Positions 1 through 5,970 of a stretch of 9,041 bases of DNA are shown here, piece by piece. The stretch comes from Proteobacteria bacterium UBA6729 (GTDB lineage Bacteria > Pseudomonadota > Gammaproteobacteria > Porifericomitales > Porifericomitaceae). The stretch spans positions 4,395 to 13,435 of the forward strand of contig DKIB01000027.1 of NCBI GenBank assembly GCA_002454015.1, in the 5' to 3' direction. Under the pieces are notes generated by a model. That model was given only the letters and a program-made list of their open reading frames with translations. It had not been told where the DNA came from and searched no databases. Each line of letters opens with the position of its first letter. The first letter of the stretch is position 1. The position numbers and the translations under genes were made by a program.

Positions 1-120
1 GAGGCAAAAAGTGATGGCCCGAACAGCTGGCCTCTGGCGCGTATGGAGCCCCTGCTGGAAATCCTGAAGGAAATTGATCTCAGCGTGAAGCGCGCCATGG
101 CAGATCCGGCATGTCAGTAA
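1..120 (+). CDS. kdsA: 3-deoxy-8-phosphooctulonate synthase (KDO-8-P synthase), C-terminal fragment
   Basis: Only the last 39 codons and a TAA stop are in the window; the frame is open from base 1. The peptide begins EAKSDGPNSWPLARMEPLLE and matches the C-terminal end I know from KdsA, where a D-G-P-(N/S)-x-x-P-L motif is followed by a short amphipathic helix of the 'EPLLEILKEID' type. KdsA condenses phosphoenolpyruvate with arabinose 5-phosphate to give Kdo-8-phosphate for the LPS inner core, in the cytoplasm. Its neighbours support the call: kdsA-eno-ftsB-ispD is a standard gammaproteobacterial order, and the kdsA stop overlaps the eno start by 10 nt. The upstream part lies outside the window. 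Confidence 0.85.
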   Translation, partial: EAKSDGPNSWPLARMEPLLEILKEIDLSVKRAMADPACQ

Positions 121-1403
121 TCGAAACCATTACCGCTCGAGAGATACTGGATTCCAGAGGCCACCCCACCGTGCAGGCAGAGTTGTTGACCCGTGCAGGG
201 GTGCAGGGCGTGGCCCAAGTCCCTGCAGGGGCCTCAACCGGCAGCCGCGAAGCCGTGGAACTGCGCGATGGGGATACCCGGCGCTACCGCGGACTGGGGG
301 TGTTGAATGCCTGTCGCAATGTCAGCGACAAGATTGCCCCGGCCCTGATCGGCATTGAGGTCTCGGCACAAGAGCACATTGACCGGACGCTGATCGAACT
401 GGATGGTACCCCGAACAGGCACAAACTTGGTGCCAACGCCATGCTCGCCGTATCCATGGCAGCAGCACGGGCAGCGGCCCGTGAATCCGGTGCTGAACTG
501 TATGCAACATTACGCTCAGCTGATCGCCCGATGTGCATGCCGGTGCCGATGATGAATCTTGTCAATGGCGGGTGCCATGCGGATAACCGTATTGATCTGC
601 AGGAGTTTATGATCCTGCCGGTTGGTGCACCGAACATGCGTGAAGCGGTGCGCTACGGCTGCGAAGTATTTCAGGCCCTGCGCGACGAGCTGCAATCGCG
701 CGGTCTGCATACCGCGATCGGTGACGAAGGCGGCTTCAGCCCGGATCTGCAAACCAATCAGGCCGTGATTGAATTGCTGTTGCAGGCTGTGCACCGCAGC
801 GGCCTCAGCACACCCGGCGACATTATGATCGGACTGGATGTGGCCAGCACCGAATTCTACCACAATGGCCGCTACCGACTGGCCGGGGAGAACCGTGAAC
901 TGGATAGCGATGGCATCATTGAATTGCTCTGCGGATGGGTGGATCAATACCCCATCCTCAGTATTGAGGACGGCCTGGCCGAGGATGACTGGGATGGCTG
1001 GCAGCGCCTCACTGCAAAACTCGGGGATCGTATACAGTTGGTGGGTGATGACCTGTTCGTAACCAACACCGCCTGGCTGCAGCGCGGTATAGACAACCAG
1101 ACTGCCAACACCATACTGATCAAGCTGAACCAGATCGGCACCCTGACAGAAACCATGGAAGCGGTCCGACTGGCACAGGGCAGCGGCTATGGCACGGTGA
1201 TCTCGCACCGTTCCGGAGAAACCGAAGATAGCTGCATCGCTGATCTGGCGGTGGCCTGCGGTGCCGGACAGATTAAGACCGGCTCGCTGTGCCGCACAGA
1301 CCGGGTCAGCAAATACAACCGACTGATGTGGATCGAAGACCAGCTCGGAGACAGTGTCAAGTACCCGGGCATGAATGCCTTTACTCACTTGCAGACAGCA
1401 TGA
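111..1403 (+). CDS. eno: Enolase (phosphopyruvate hydratase)
   Basis: Full-length enolase of 430 residues, the usual bacterial length. It converts 2-phosphoglycerate to phosphoenolpyruvate in glycolysis and is also a common RNA-degradosome partner. The N-terminal domain carries the mobile substrate loop (PAGASTGSREA, about residues 39-48). The barrel carries the expected active-site set: E165 in LQEF, acid E206 in IGDEGGFSP, metal ligands D243 (GLDVAST), E286 (SIEDGL) and D313 (VGDDLFVTN), base K338 (LIKLNQIG), the H366-R367-S368 loop (SHRSGETED) and K389 (IKTGSLCRTDRVSKYN). All look intact, so it should be active. The ATG lies inside the end of kdsA (10 nt overlap) with no strong Shine-Dalgarno, which suggests translational coupling. 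The TGA stop overlaps the ftsB ATG as ATGA. GGCHADN replaces the common GGEHADN or GGAHADN, a mild variation. Confidence 0.97.
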   Translation: MSVIETITAREILDSRGHPTVQAELLTRAGVQGVAQVPAGASTGSREAVELRDGDTRRYRGLGVLNACRNVSDKIAPALIGIEVSAQEHIDRTLIELDGTPNRHKLGANAMLAVSMAAARAAARESGAELYATLRSADRPMCMPVPMMNLVNGGCHADNRIDLQEFMILPVGAPNMREAVRYGCEVFQALRDELQSRGLHTAIGDEGGFSPDLQTNQAVIELLLQAVHRSGLSTPGDIMIGLDVASTEFYHNGRYRLAGENRELDSDGIIELLCGWVDQYPILSIEDGLAEDDWDGWQRLTAKLGDRIQLVGDDLFVTNTAWLQRGIDNQTANTILIKLNQIGTLTETMEAVRLAQGSGYGTVISHRSGETEDSCIADLAVACGAGQIKTGSLCRTDRVSKYNRLMWIEDQLGDSVKYPGMNAFTHLQTA

Positions 1404-1705
1404 AACGACTGGTCGTATTGCTGGTGTTGGTACTGGTCTGGCTGCAGATACAGCTCTGGGGAGGCAACGGCAGCCTCACGGAAGTAAACCACCTGCGCAA
1501 TGCCATTGTTGAACAGCAACAGCGCAATGCTGAATTGCACGAGATTAACTCTGCATTGCATACCGATATCACCAACCTGAAGAACGGTGTTGAGGTTGCG
1601 GAAGAACTGGCACGCAGCGAGCTGGCCATGACCGGCAAGGAGGAAACCTTCTACCACATCATTGAACTGCCCAAACCAGCAGGCCCGGAGCTGCCGGACG
1701 AATGA
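1400..1705 (+). CDS. ftsB: Cell division protein FtsB (septum formation initiator family)
   Basis: A 101-residue bitopic inner-membrane protein. FtsB forms the FtsQLB complex with FtsL and FtsQ, which links early divisome assembly to activation of septal peptidoglycan synthesis. Residues 3-20 are a hydrophobic membrane segment after a short MKR cytoplasmic tail. Residues about 27-70 are a heptad-like coiled coil (LRNAIVEQQQRNAEL and on). The family signature ARSELAMTGKEETFYHII lies at 71-88, like the usual ARxELGM..xGETFY. The start is the ATG overlapping the eno stop as ATGA. A longer reading of the frame from 1289 would put over 30 out-of-family residues, encoded inside eno, ahead of the membrane segment, so I reject it. 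The acidic, proline-containing tail PKPAGPELPDE is ordinary for the family. Confidence 0.93.
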   Translation: MKRLVVLLVLVLVWLQIQLWGGNGSLTEVNHLRNAIVEQQQRNAELHEINSALHTDITNLKNGVEVAEELARSELAMTGKEETFYHIIELPKPAGPELPDE

Positions 1706-1746
1706 ACATGCCAAACGATTTTATCCAGCGGTGGCCTGCTGTATAG
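1702..1746 (+). other. 14-codon mini-ORF ending in TAG directly before the ispD ATG
   Basis: An ATG at 1702 overlaps the ftsB stop as ATGA. It opens a short frame reading MNMPNDFIQRWPAV and ends with TAG at 1744-1746. The next codon in the same frame is the ispD ATG at 1747. Two readings fit. It may be a small leader frame that delivers ribosomes to ispD, since ispD has no good Shine-Dalgarno of its own. Or it may be the original ispD N-terminus, cut off by an amber codon, with initiation now at 1747. Both begin with MPN-type residues. No function can be assigned. Confidence 0.4.
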
Positions 1747-2469
1747 ATGCCGAATTACTTCGCGGTGGTGCCAGCGGCAGGGACCAGCACACGCTTTGAT
1801 GCAACACTTCCGAAGCAGTACACCACCCTGGCAAACCGCCCTGTTATTGACCACACCCTGGATGTACTCTGCCGTCATCCGCTGATCAGCAAGGTCATCG
1901 TGGCATTGGCTGCAAACGATGCGCACTGGAAGAAAACCGCTGCCTCTCGCCATCCCAAGGTACACACCGTAGCGGGTGGCAAGGAACGCTGCAACTCTGT
2001 ACTGCATGGTCTGGAATTTCTGGATGCTGCTCCGCAGGACTGGATACTGGTGCACGATGCGGTACGCCCCTGCCTGCGAGACACCGAATTGTCCAAACTG
2101 ATAGTAGCACTGCAGGACGACCCGGTAGGTGGATTACTGGCAATCCCGGTACAGGATACCCTGAAGCGCGGTGGCCCGGACCCCGCCACGGCAATCGAAA
2201 CACTGGATCGCACAAATCTCTGGCAGGCACAGACTCCACAGATGTTCCGCTTCAATATGCTGCTCAAGGCGATACGTGCGGCCCTGCAGGCACAGCTCCC
2301 GATCACGGACGATGCACATGCCATGGAACGATTTGGCAAAACGCCACGCCTCATCCATGGCAGTGCAACCAACCTCAAACTCACCACGCCACACGACCTG
2401 CATATCGCCACGGCGCTCCTGCAACTACGGCAGCCGGAAACTCAGACCCTGCCCACCTTGGACTTGTAA
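1747..2469 (+). CDS. ispD: 2-C-methyl-D-erythritol 4-phosphate cytidylyltransferase
   Basis: A 240-residue IspD, the usual length. In the cytoplasmic MEP pathway it couples MEP to CTP, giving CDP-ME for isopentenyl diphosphate synthesis. The nucleotide-binding P-loop-like segment VVPAAGTSTRF...LPKQY (residues 7-25) contains the key basic residues R16 and K23. The core has VAGGKERCNSVLHGL (75-89), VHDAVRP (102-108), the IPVQDTLKR segment (133-141), DRTNLWQAQTPQMF (154-167) and SATNLKLTTPHDL (206-218) with the conserved C-terminal lysine. The start at 1747 follows a TAG stop in the same frame and has only a weak G-rich stretch upstream (GCGGTGG, about 12 nt away). Initiation may depend on coupling to ftsB or to the mini-ORF. 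The 3' end overlaps the convergent dehydrogenase gene by 28 nt. ispF does not follow. Confidence 0.95.
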   Translation: MPNYFAVVPAAGTSTRFDATLPKQYTTLANRPVIDHTLDVLCRHPLISKVIVALAANDAHWKKTAASRHPKVHTVAGGKERCNSVLHGLEFLDAAPQDWILVHDAVRPCLRDTELSKLIVALQDDPVGGLLAIPVQDTLKRGGPDPATAIETLDRTNLWQAQTPQMFRFNMLLKAIRAALQAQLPITDDAHAMERFGKTPRLIHGSATNLKLTTPHDLHIATALLQLRQPETQTLPTLDL

Positions 2470-3296
2470 AGCACAGAGATATCCTGATCCCCCTCCCCCG
2501 CATCCAGTAGACGTTGATACTCCAACAGGGTCTGCTCCAGCATCGGCAAGTGGCAATCCCGGGCCATCGCACGGACGATCTCAAGATCCTTGTGGTGCAG
2601 TGCCAACCTGAAGCCCGGGCGAAAATCACCTTGTAGCATGGAGGCCCCACGATGCTCAAGAAACCAGTTGGCAGCGGCACCTTCGCCCACTGCCTTGCGA
2701 ACCTGATCCATGTCCAGCCCCAGGGCCTGACCAAAGGCCAGGGCCTCGGTCACTGCATGATTGATACCGGCAGCCATCAGTTGGTTAACCGCCTTGGCAG
2801 ACTGTCCGCTGCCCACAGGACCTATATGCGTAATCGTTGTGCTCAAGCACTCCAGCATCGGTCGAACCCGGTCCAGATCAGCCCGGGCGCCCCCCACCAT
2901 CATCGACAATGTGCCACGCTGCGCCCCCTCTACACCGCCGCTTACCGGACAATCCAGAAAGGCACATTGCCGTTTGGCTGCCTGCTGTGCTGCCGCCACT
3001 GCAGTGCGGGCCGCAACGGTTGAGGTGTCGATAACGGTACTACCGGGCTGCAGCCCGGGCAACAAGGCCTCAAGTATTGCCAATACATCCGCATCACGGG
3101 ATACACTGAGCAGTATCAGGCGACAGCGTTCCGCCAGTGTGACAGGGGAATCCACTATCCGCTGCGCAGGAAACTGTGTCCGCCCGGGGGTACGGTTCCA
3201 TACCGCCTGCAAATATCCGGCGCGCTCCAGATTCAGCGCCATGGGTGCACCCATGGCACCGAGGCCTATAACACCGGCTGTCTGTGCCGCGCTCAG
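2442..3296 (-). CDS. NAD(P)-dependent beta-hydroxyacid dehydrogenase (3-hydroxyisobutyrate dehydrogenase family), probable CTG start
   Basis: Predicted length is 284 residues from a CTG start, or 270 from the first ATG at 3254. The family oxidises or reduces beta-hydroxyacids (3-hydroxyisobutyrate, tartronate semialdehyde, glyoxylate or succinic semialdehyde); the substrate cannot be told here. From the CTG, residues 8-16 read GVIGLGAMG, a complete Rossmann GxGxxG loop. The ATG start would remove the beta-strand and first glycines, so it is unlikely. WNRTPGR (33-39), with Arg after the second strand, suggests NADP(H). The substrate loop DCPVSGG is at 115-121 and the catalytic lysine K168 lies in GQSAKAVNQL. 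No ATG, GTG or TTG exists between the upstream in-frame stop and the ATG. The CTG overlaps the upstream thioredoxin-like stop as CTGA and has GGAAG about 4 nt upstream. It is the last gene of the - strand operon, and its tail overlaps ispD by 28 nt. Confidence 0.9.
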   Translation of the reverse strand: MSAAQTAGVIGLGAMGAPMALNLERAGYLQAVWNRTPGRTQFPAQRIVDSPVTLAERCRLILLSVSRDADVLAILEALLPGLQPGSTVIDTSTVAARTAVAAAQQAAKRQCAFLDCPVSGGVEGAQRGTLSMMVGGARADLDRVRPMLECLSTTITHIGPVGSGQSAKAVNQLMAAGINHAVTEALAFGQALGLDMDQVRKAVGEGAAANWFLEHRGASMLQGDFRPGFRLALHHKDLEIVRAMARDCHLPMLEQTLLEYQRLLDAGEGDQDISVLYKSKVGRV

Positions 3297-3856
3297 GACT
3301 CTTCCAGCAGTTCTACAATGAGCGCCTCAATCTGTTGCGCCCGGGCATCCCCCTCGTGCGTCTCACCGGCAAAAACAGCACGCACCTGACCCGCCCGGTC
3401 TACCAGATAAAAGGCCGGCCAGTAACGGTTGCCCAACGCCTTCCAGAAGGCAAAATCATTGTCCATCATGACCGGGTGCTCCAGCCCGAATTCCTGCACC
3501 TTCGCCACCACATTGGTGCGTACCTTTTCATGCTCAAACTCCGGGGTGTGGATACCGATCACCTGTACATCCTGACCCTCAAACCGATGTTCCAGGGCCT
3601 TCAGCCACGGGAAAGATCGGTAACAGTTCCAGCAATCAAAGGTCCAAAAATCCAGCACCAGCACCTGGCCACGCAGGTCGGCAACCGCCAGCGGTGCAGA
3701 ATTGATCCACGCCGACTCCTCAATCCCGGTAAACTCCGGCAACGCAAAAGGCTGCACCGGACCCCGCCCGACCGCCACACCCGACATCATCAACCACACG
3801 ACCCCGAGTGCCAGTACGAACATACCGAGGCCCCTCTTTACAGACATCAATTTCAT
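3293..3856 (-). CDS. Membrane-anchored or secreted thioredoxin-like protein (TlpA/DipZ-C-terminal type, CWNC motif)
   Basis: 187 residues from the chosen ATG. Residues 1-30 are a basic start plus a hydrophobic stretch (MFVLALGVVWLMMSGVAVG), a signal anchor or uncleaved signal peptide, so the redox domain should face the periplasm. The thioredoxin fold follows. VLVLDFWTFDCWNCYRSFPW (66-85) carries the CxxC pair C75/C78. The motif WTxxCxNCxR is characteristic of DipZ/CcdA-fusion-type thioredoxin domains. WPAFYLVD (146-153) supplies the cis-proline P147. VIGIHTPEFEHEK (99-111) is also typical of this subgroup. Likely roles are thiol-disulfide exchange or periplasmic disulfide reduction; no partner is proven. 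Other in-frame ATGs at 3868 and 3847 are possible starts. The longer frame from 3925 lies inside the upstream gene and spoils the signal, so it is not used. It sits about 22 nt after the FAH-family gene and overlaps the dehydrogenase start by 3 nt. Confidence 0.85.
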   Translation of the reverse strand: MKLMSVKRGLGMFVLALGVVWLMMSGVAVGRGPVQPFALPEFTGIEESAWINSAPLAVADLRGQVLVLDFWTFDCWNCYRSFPWLKALEHRFEGQDVQVIGIHTPEFEHEKVRTNVVAKVQEFGLEHPVMMDNDFAFWKALGNRYWPAFYLVDRAGQVRAVFAGETHEGDARAQQIEALIVELLEES

Positions 3857-3878
3857 GGACCCCGGCATGACCTGCTGC

Positions 3879-4724
3879 TCAGGCCGATACCGTGCGGTAG
3901 CACTGCTCGCCGAGCCCCTCCACACTCAGGCGCAGTTCCTGACCAGGCCGCAGATACACCGGTTCCGGCTTGTGTCCATGGCCCACCCCGGGCGGGGTGC
4001 CCGTAGAGATGATGTCACCAGGCTGCAGGGTCATGAACTGCGATATGTAGCTGACCAGCCGGGGCACCGTGTATACCATGGTGCGGGTGTTGCCCTGTTG
4101 ATGGCGATGCCCGTCAACCTCCAGCCACAGGTCCAGGCATTGCGGTTCCGGCACTTCATCCGTGGTCACCAGCCATGGACCCACCGGACCAAAGGTATCA
4201 TGGCTCTTGCCCTTGACCCACTGGCCGCAACGCTCCATCTGGAATGCACGCTCAGAGAGATCGTTAACCACACAGTATCCAGCCACACAGGCAGCAGCAG
4301 CGGCTTCACTCACGTACTTGGCTGTACGTCCGATCACCACGCCCAGTTCCACCTCCCAATCTGTTTTGGAGGCACCCCGCGGGATCTCTATATCATCCCC
4401 GGGACCGCTGATGGCACTGCTGGCCTTGAAAAACAATATCGGTTCGCGTGGCACATCAGTGCCCGTCTCAGCAGCATGATCGGCATAATTCAACCCGATA
4501 CAGATAAACTTTCCAGGGGTCGGGATACAGGAACCCAGACGAGTCCCGGACTCAATGATCGGCAACCGTGCCAAATCCAGACTCGCCAGAGCGGCCAGTC
4601 GGTCCGGATCCAGAGCCATGCCGCCCAGTTCATCCAGCTCACCCGACAGATCACGGATGGCACCATCCTGATCCAGCAGGCCAGGGCGCTCCTGGCCCCT
4701 GGGACCATAGCGCAAAAACTTCAC
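3879..4724 (-). CDS. Fumarylacetoacetate hydrolase family protein (2,4-diketo-3-deoxy-acid hydrolase / 'ureidoglycolate lyase'-like)
   Basis: 281 residues from a GTG start, the usual length for this FAH subgroup. FAH-fold enzymes cleave or isomerise or decarboxylate diketo acids using a divalent metal, in the cytoplasm. The N-terminal cap region MKFLRYGPRGQERPGLLD matches the subgroup often labelled ureidoglycolate lyase or 2,4-diketo-3-deoxy-L-fuconate hydrolase. The catalytic domain starts at KFICIGLNYADHAAE (72-86). Metal ligands fall in KTDWEVELG (E124, E126) and VVNDLSERA (D155). QWVKGKSHDTFGPVGPW (169-184) and STGTPPGVG (240-248) are intact. The GTG at 4724 overlaps the DoxX stop as GTGA and gives the family-consistent N-terminus. 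A GTG at 4748 would add eight residues. Its place behind a bufferin-type cluster does not reveal the substrate; existing labels for this subgroup are mostly by homology. Confidence 0.9.
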   Translation of the reverse strand: MKFLRYGPRGQERPGLLDQDGAIRDLSGELDELGGMALDPDRLAALASLDLARLPIIESGTRLGSCIPTPGKFICIGLNYADHAAETGTDVPREPILFFKASSAISGPGDDIEIPRGASKTDWEVELGVVIGRTAKYVSEAAAAACVAGYCVVNDLSERAFQMERCGQWVKGKSHDTFGPVGPWLVTTDEVPEPQCLDLWLEVDGHRHQQGNTRTMVYTVPRLVSYISQFMTLQPGDIISTGTPPGVGHGHKPEPVYLRPGQELRLSVEGLGEQCYRTVSA

Positions 4725-5182
4725 TCGTACCGCTTTATCCAGTGGCACAGCAAGGCATCCAGAGATACCCTGCCTGCCCCCTGCAACATGAGAATCAGCA
4801 GCAACACAGCCCAGATCACATGGTCCTGCACTCCGGCCGGAGGCAGACCATGCCAGTAGGAATAGACCGCCACTGCATTGAACAGGAACAGCACCAACGC
4901 ATTCAGGTGAGTAGCCAGCCCCAGTGCCAGAAACACCGGCAACACCAGCTCGGCCGCGGTTCCGGCATAAGCCGCCAGAACCGGGGGTAACAGGGGCACA
5001 TTGTATTCCTCCCGAAACAGGTACAGGGTGCCACTCCAGCTGTCAAGCTTCACCAGACCGGCCTTCAGGAAGATCCACGCCAGCCAGAATCGGGCCGCCA
5101 ACAGCCCCACACTGCGGGCAATCCCCATAATCCAGCAGTTAATACACTTCGCGTACCCCACATACCTGAGATAGTCAATCAT
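4721..5182 (-). CDS. DoxX family membrane protein of the bufferin-type operon (BufD/GigA-like)
   Basis: 153 residues with four hydrophobic helices, roughly 24-46, 66-90, 92-110 and 121-137, the DoxX/MauE-like layout of the inner membrane. WIFLKAGLVKLDSWSGTLYLF (36-56) and AAELVLPVFLALGLATHLNA are typical DoxX segments. Such proteins accompany DUF692/DUF2063 pairs in buf and gig operons and are suggested to take part in redox or quinone-linked steps; the exact role is not established. The ATG is well supported: a GGGAGGAAGGG Shine-Dalgarno lies 6 nt upstream and overlaps the bufC-like stop. An N-terminal CxxC (C13-x-x-C16, AKCINCW) precedes the first helix and is unusual to my eye. The stop overlaps the FAH-family start as GTGA. 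Confidence 0.88.
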   Translation of the reverse strand: MIDYLRYVGYAKCINCWIMGIARSVGLLAARFWLAWIFLKAGLVKLDSWSGTLYLFREEYNVPLLPPVLAAYAGTAAELVLPVFLALGLATHLNALVLFLFNAVAVYSYWHGLPPAGVQDHVIWAVLLLILMLQGAGRVSLDALLCHWIKRYE

Positions 5183-5183
5183 G

Positions 5184-5194
5184 CCCTTCCTCCC
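5184..5194 (-). promoter_or_regulatory. Strong Shine-Dalgarno for the DoxX gene
   Basis: The - strand reads GGGAGGAAGGG with its GGAGG core 6 nt before the ATG at 5182, touching the TAG of the upstream DUF2063 gene. It fixes the DoxX start. Confidence 0.75.
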
Positions 5195-5970
5195 TATGCC
5201 AGGGTTGGCCTGCCCGTGCAGACCCCCATGGCGATAAAATCCTGCAGGCAGGCCTGCAGATCAAAAACCGCATCGGCCGTCAACAGTTGATCAACCGCAT
5301 CGCCCAGGGGCACCCCCTCAGCGAGCAGCTCCAGCAATTGCAGGGCCGGTAGCTCCAGTGCCTGCTGATGCAGGCGCAAGCCCTGACGCACCACCAGCAC
5401 CTGCTGACCCCCCGCATCCAGAGCCACTGTCCAGTCACCCTGATCAGGCCGCTGATGCAGTTCCCATACCCGATGCACAGGCCAGCGCGACTGCACCCAG
5501 CGTACCGCCGGGGCAATCCTGAAACACAGACGACCATAGTCCGCAGGCGCCACATCAGCCAGTGCTGCCTGATCAAAGGGCACGGCATCTGTCGCATGAT
5601 ACACCTCCTGCCGAGCCCACTCCAGACGAGCTACATCGGCAAGGTATGCCAAGGCGCGCATGGACTCCAGATCGGCAAGCCAGGCCGGAAACTCCGCACC
5701 AAAGCGCTGCAGATACCCGCAACGGGATGGATGCGCCCGTATATAGCCTCTGGCAGCCTGCTGAAAGCAATCCTCTCCCACCAGCTGGCAGACCACCGGG
5801 AAACAATCCCGCAGTGCGCCAACCAGACCCACATAGATATTGTTGCGATAAATGCCCAGCCGCTCGGCAGCACTGAGACGATCTGAAACCACCCATGCAT
5901 CCAGGGCATCAGGCTGGTCCCCGAGCAGCCCGGCCACAAAACGCTGCTGTAGTTCAGGCAGCCCGATCAT
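5194..5970 (-). CDS. bufC: DUF2063 family protein, MNIO partner (BufC/HvfC-like)
   Basis: 258 residues. DUF2063 proteins pair with DUF692 enzymes and are thought to bind the precursor peptide's leader or recognition region and deliver it for modification in the cytoplasm. The N-terminal DUF2063 helical domain covers about residues 5-100. It has the recognisable GIYRNNIYVGLVGALRDCFP (39-58), QLVGEDCF (62-69) and ARGYIRAHPSRCGYLQRFG (73-91) segments. The C-terminal half (about 105-258) is a more divergent domain with a final helical piece (ALQLLELLAEGVPLGDAVDQ) of the kind seen in this family. The ATG overlaps the bufB-like stop by 17 nt, so translation is probably coupled. The gene symbol follows the bufferin nomenclature by homology and context and is not proven. 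Confidence 0.88.
   Translation of the reverse strand: MIGLPELQQRFVAGLLGDQPDALDAWVVSDRLSAAERLGIYRNNIYVGLVGALRDCFPVVCQLVGEDCFQQAARGYIRAHPSRCGYLQRFGAEFPAWLADLESMRALAYLADVARLEWARQEVYHATDAVPFDQAALADVAPADYGRLCFRIAPAVRWVQSRWPVHRVWELHQRPDQGDWTVALDAGGQQVLVVRQGLRLHQQALELPALQLLELLAEGVPLGDAVDQLLTADAVFDLQACLQDFIAMGVCTGRPTLA

Noticed and set aside
516..1388. Long open frame (290 codons) on the - strand
   Set aside because: It is antisense to enolase, whose motifs are intact throughout; the reverse frame has no recognisable domain.
1289..1399. Upstream extension of the ftsB frame
   Set aside because: It lies inside eno, adds non-family residues before the membrane helix, and the ATGA start at 1400 fits the family length.
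3284..4006. 240-codon + strand open frame
   Set aside because: Shadow of the thioredoxin-like gene; Arg/Pro/His-rich composition typical of antisense reading.
3702..4859. 385-codon open frame on the + strand
   Set aside because: It is antisense across the thioredoxin-like, FAH-family and DoxX genes; no domain or ribosome binding site seen.
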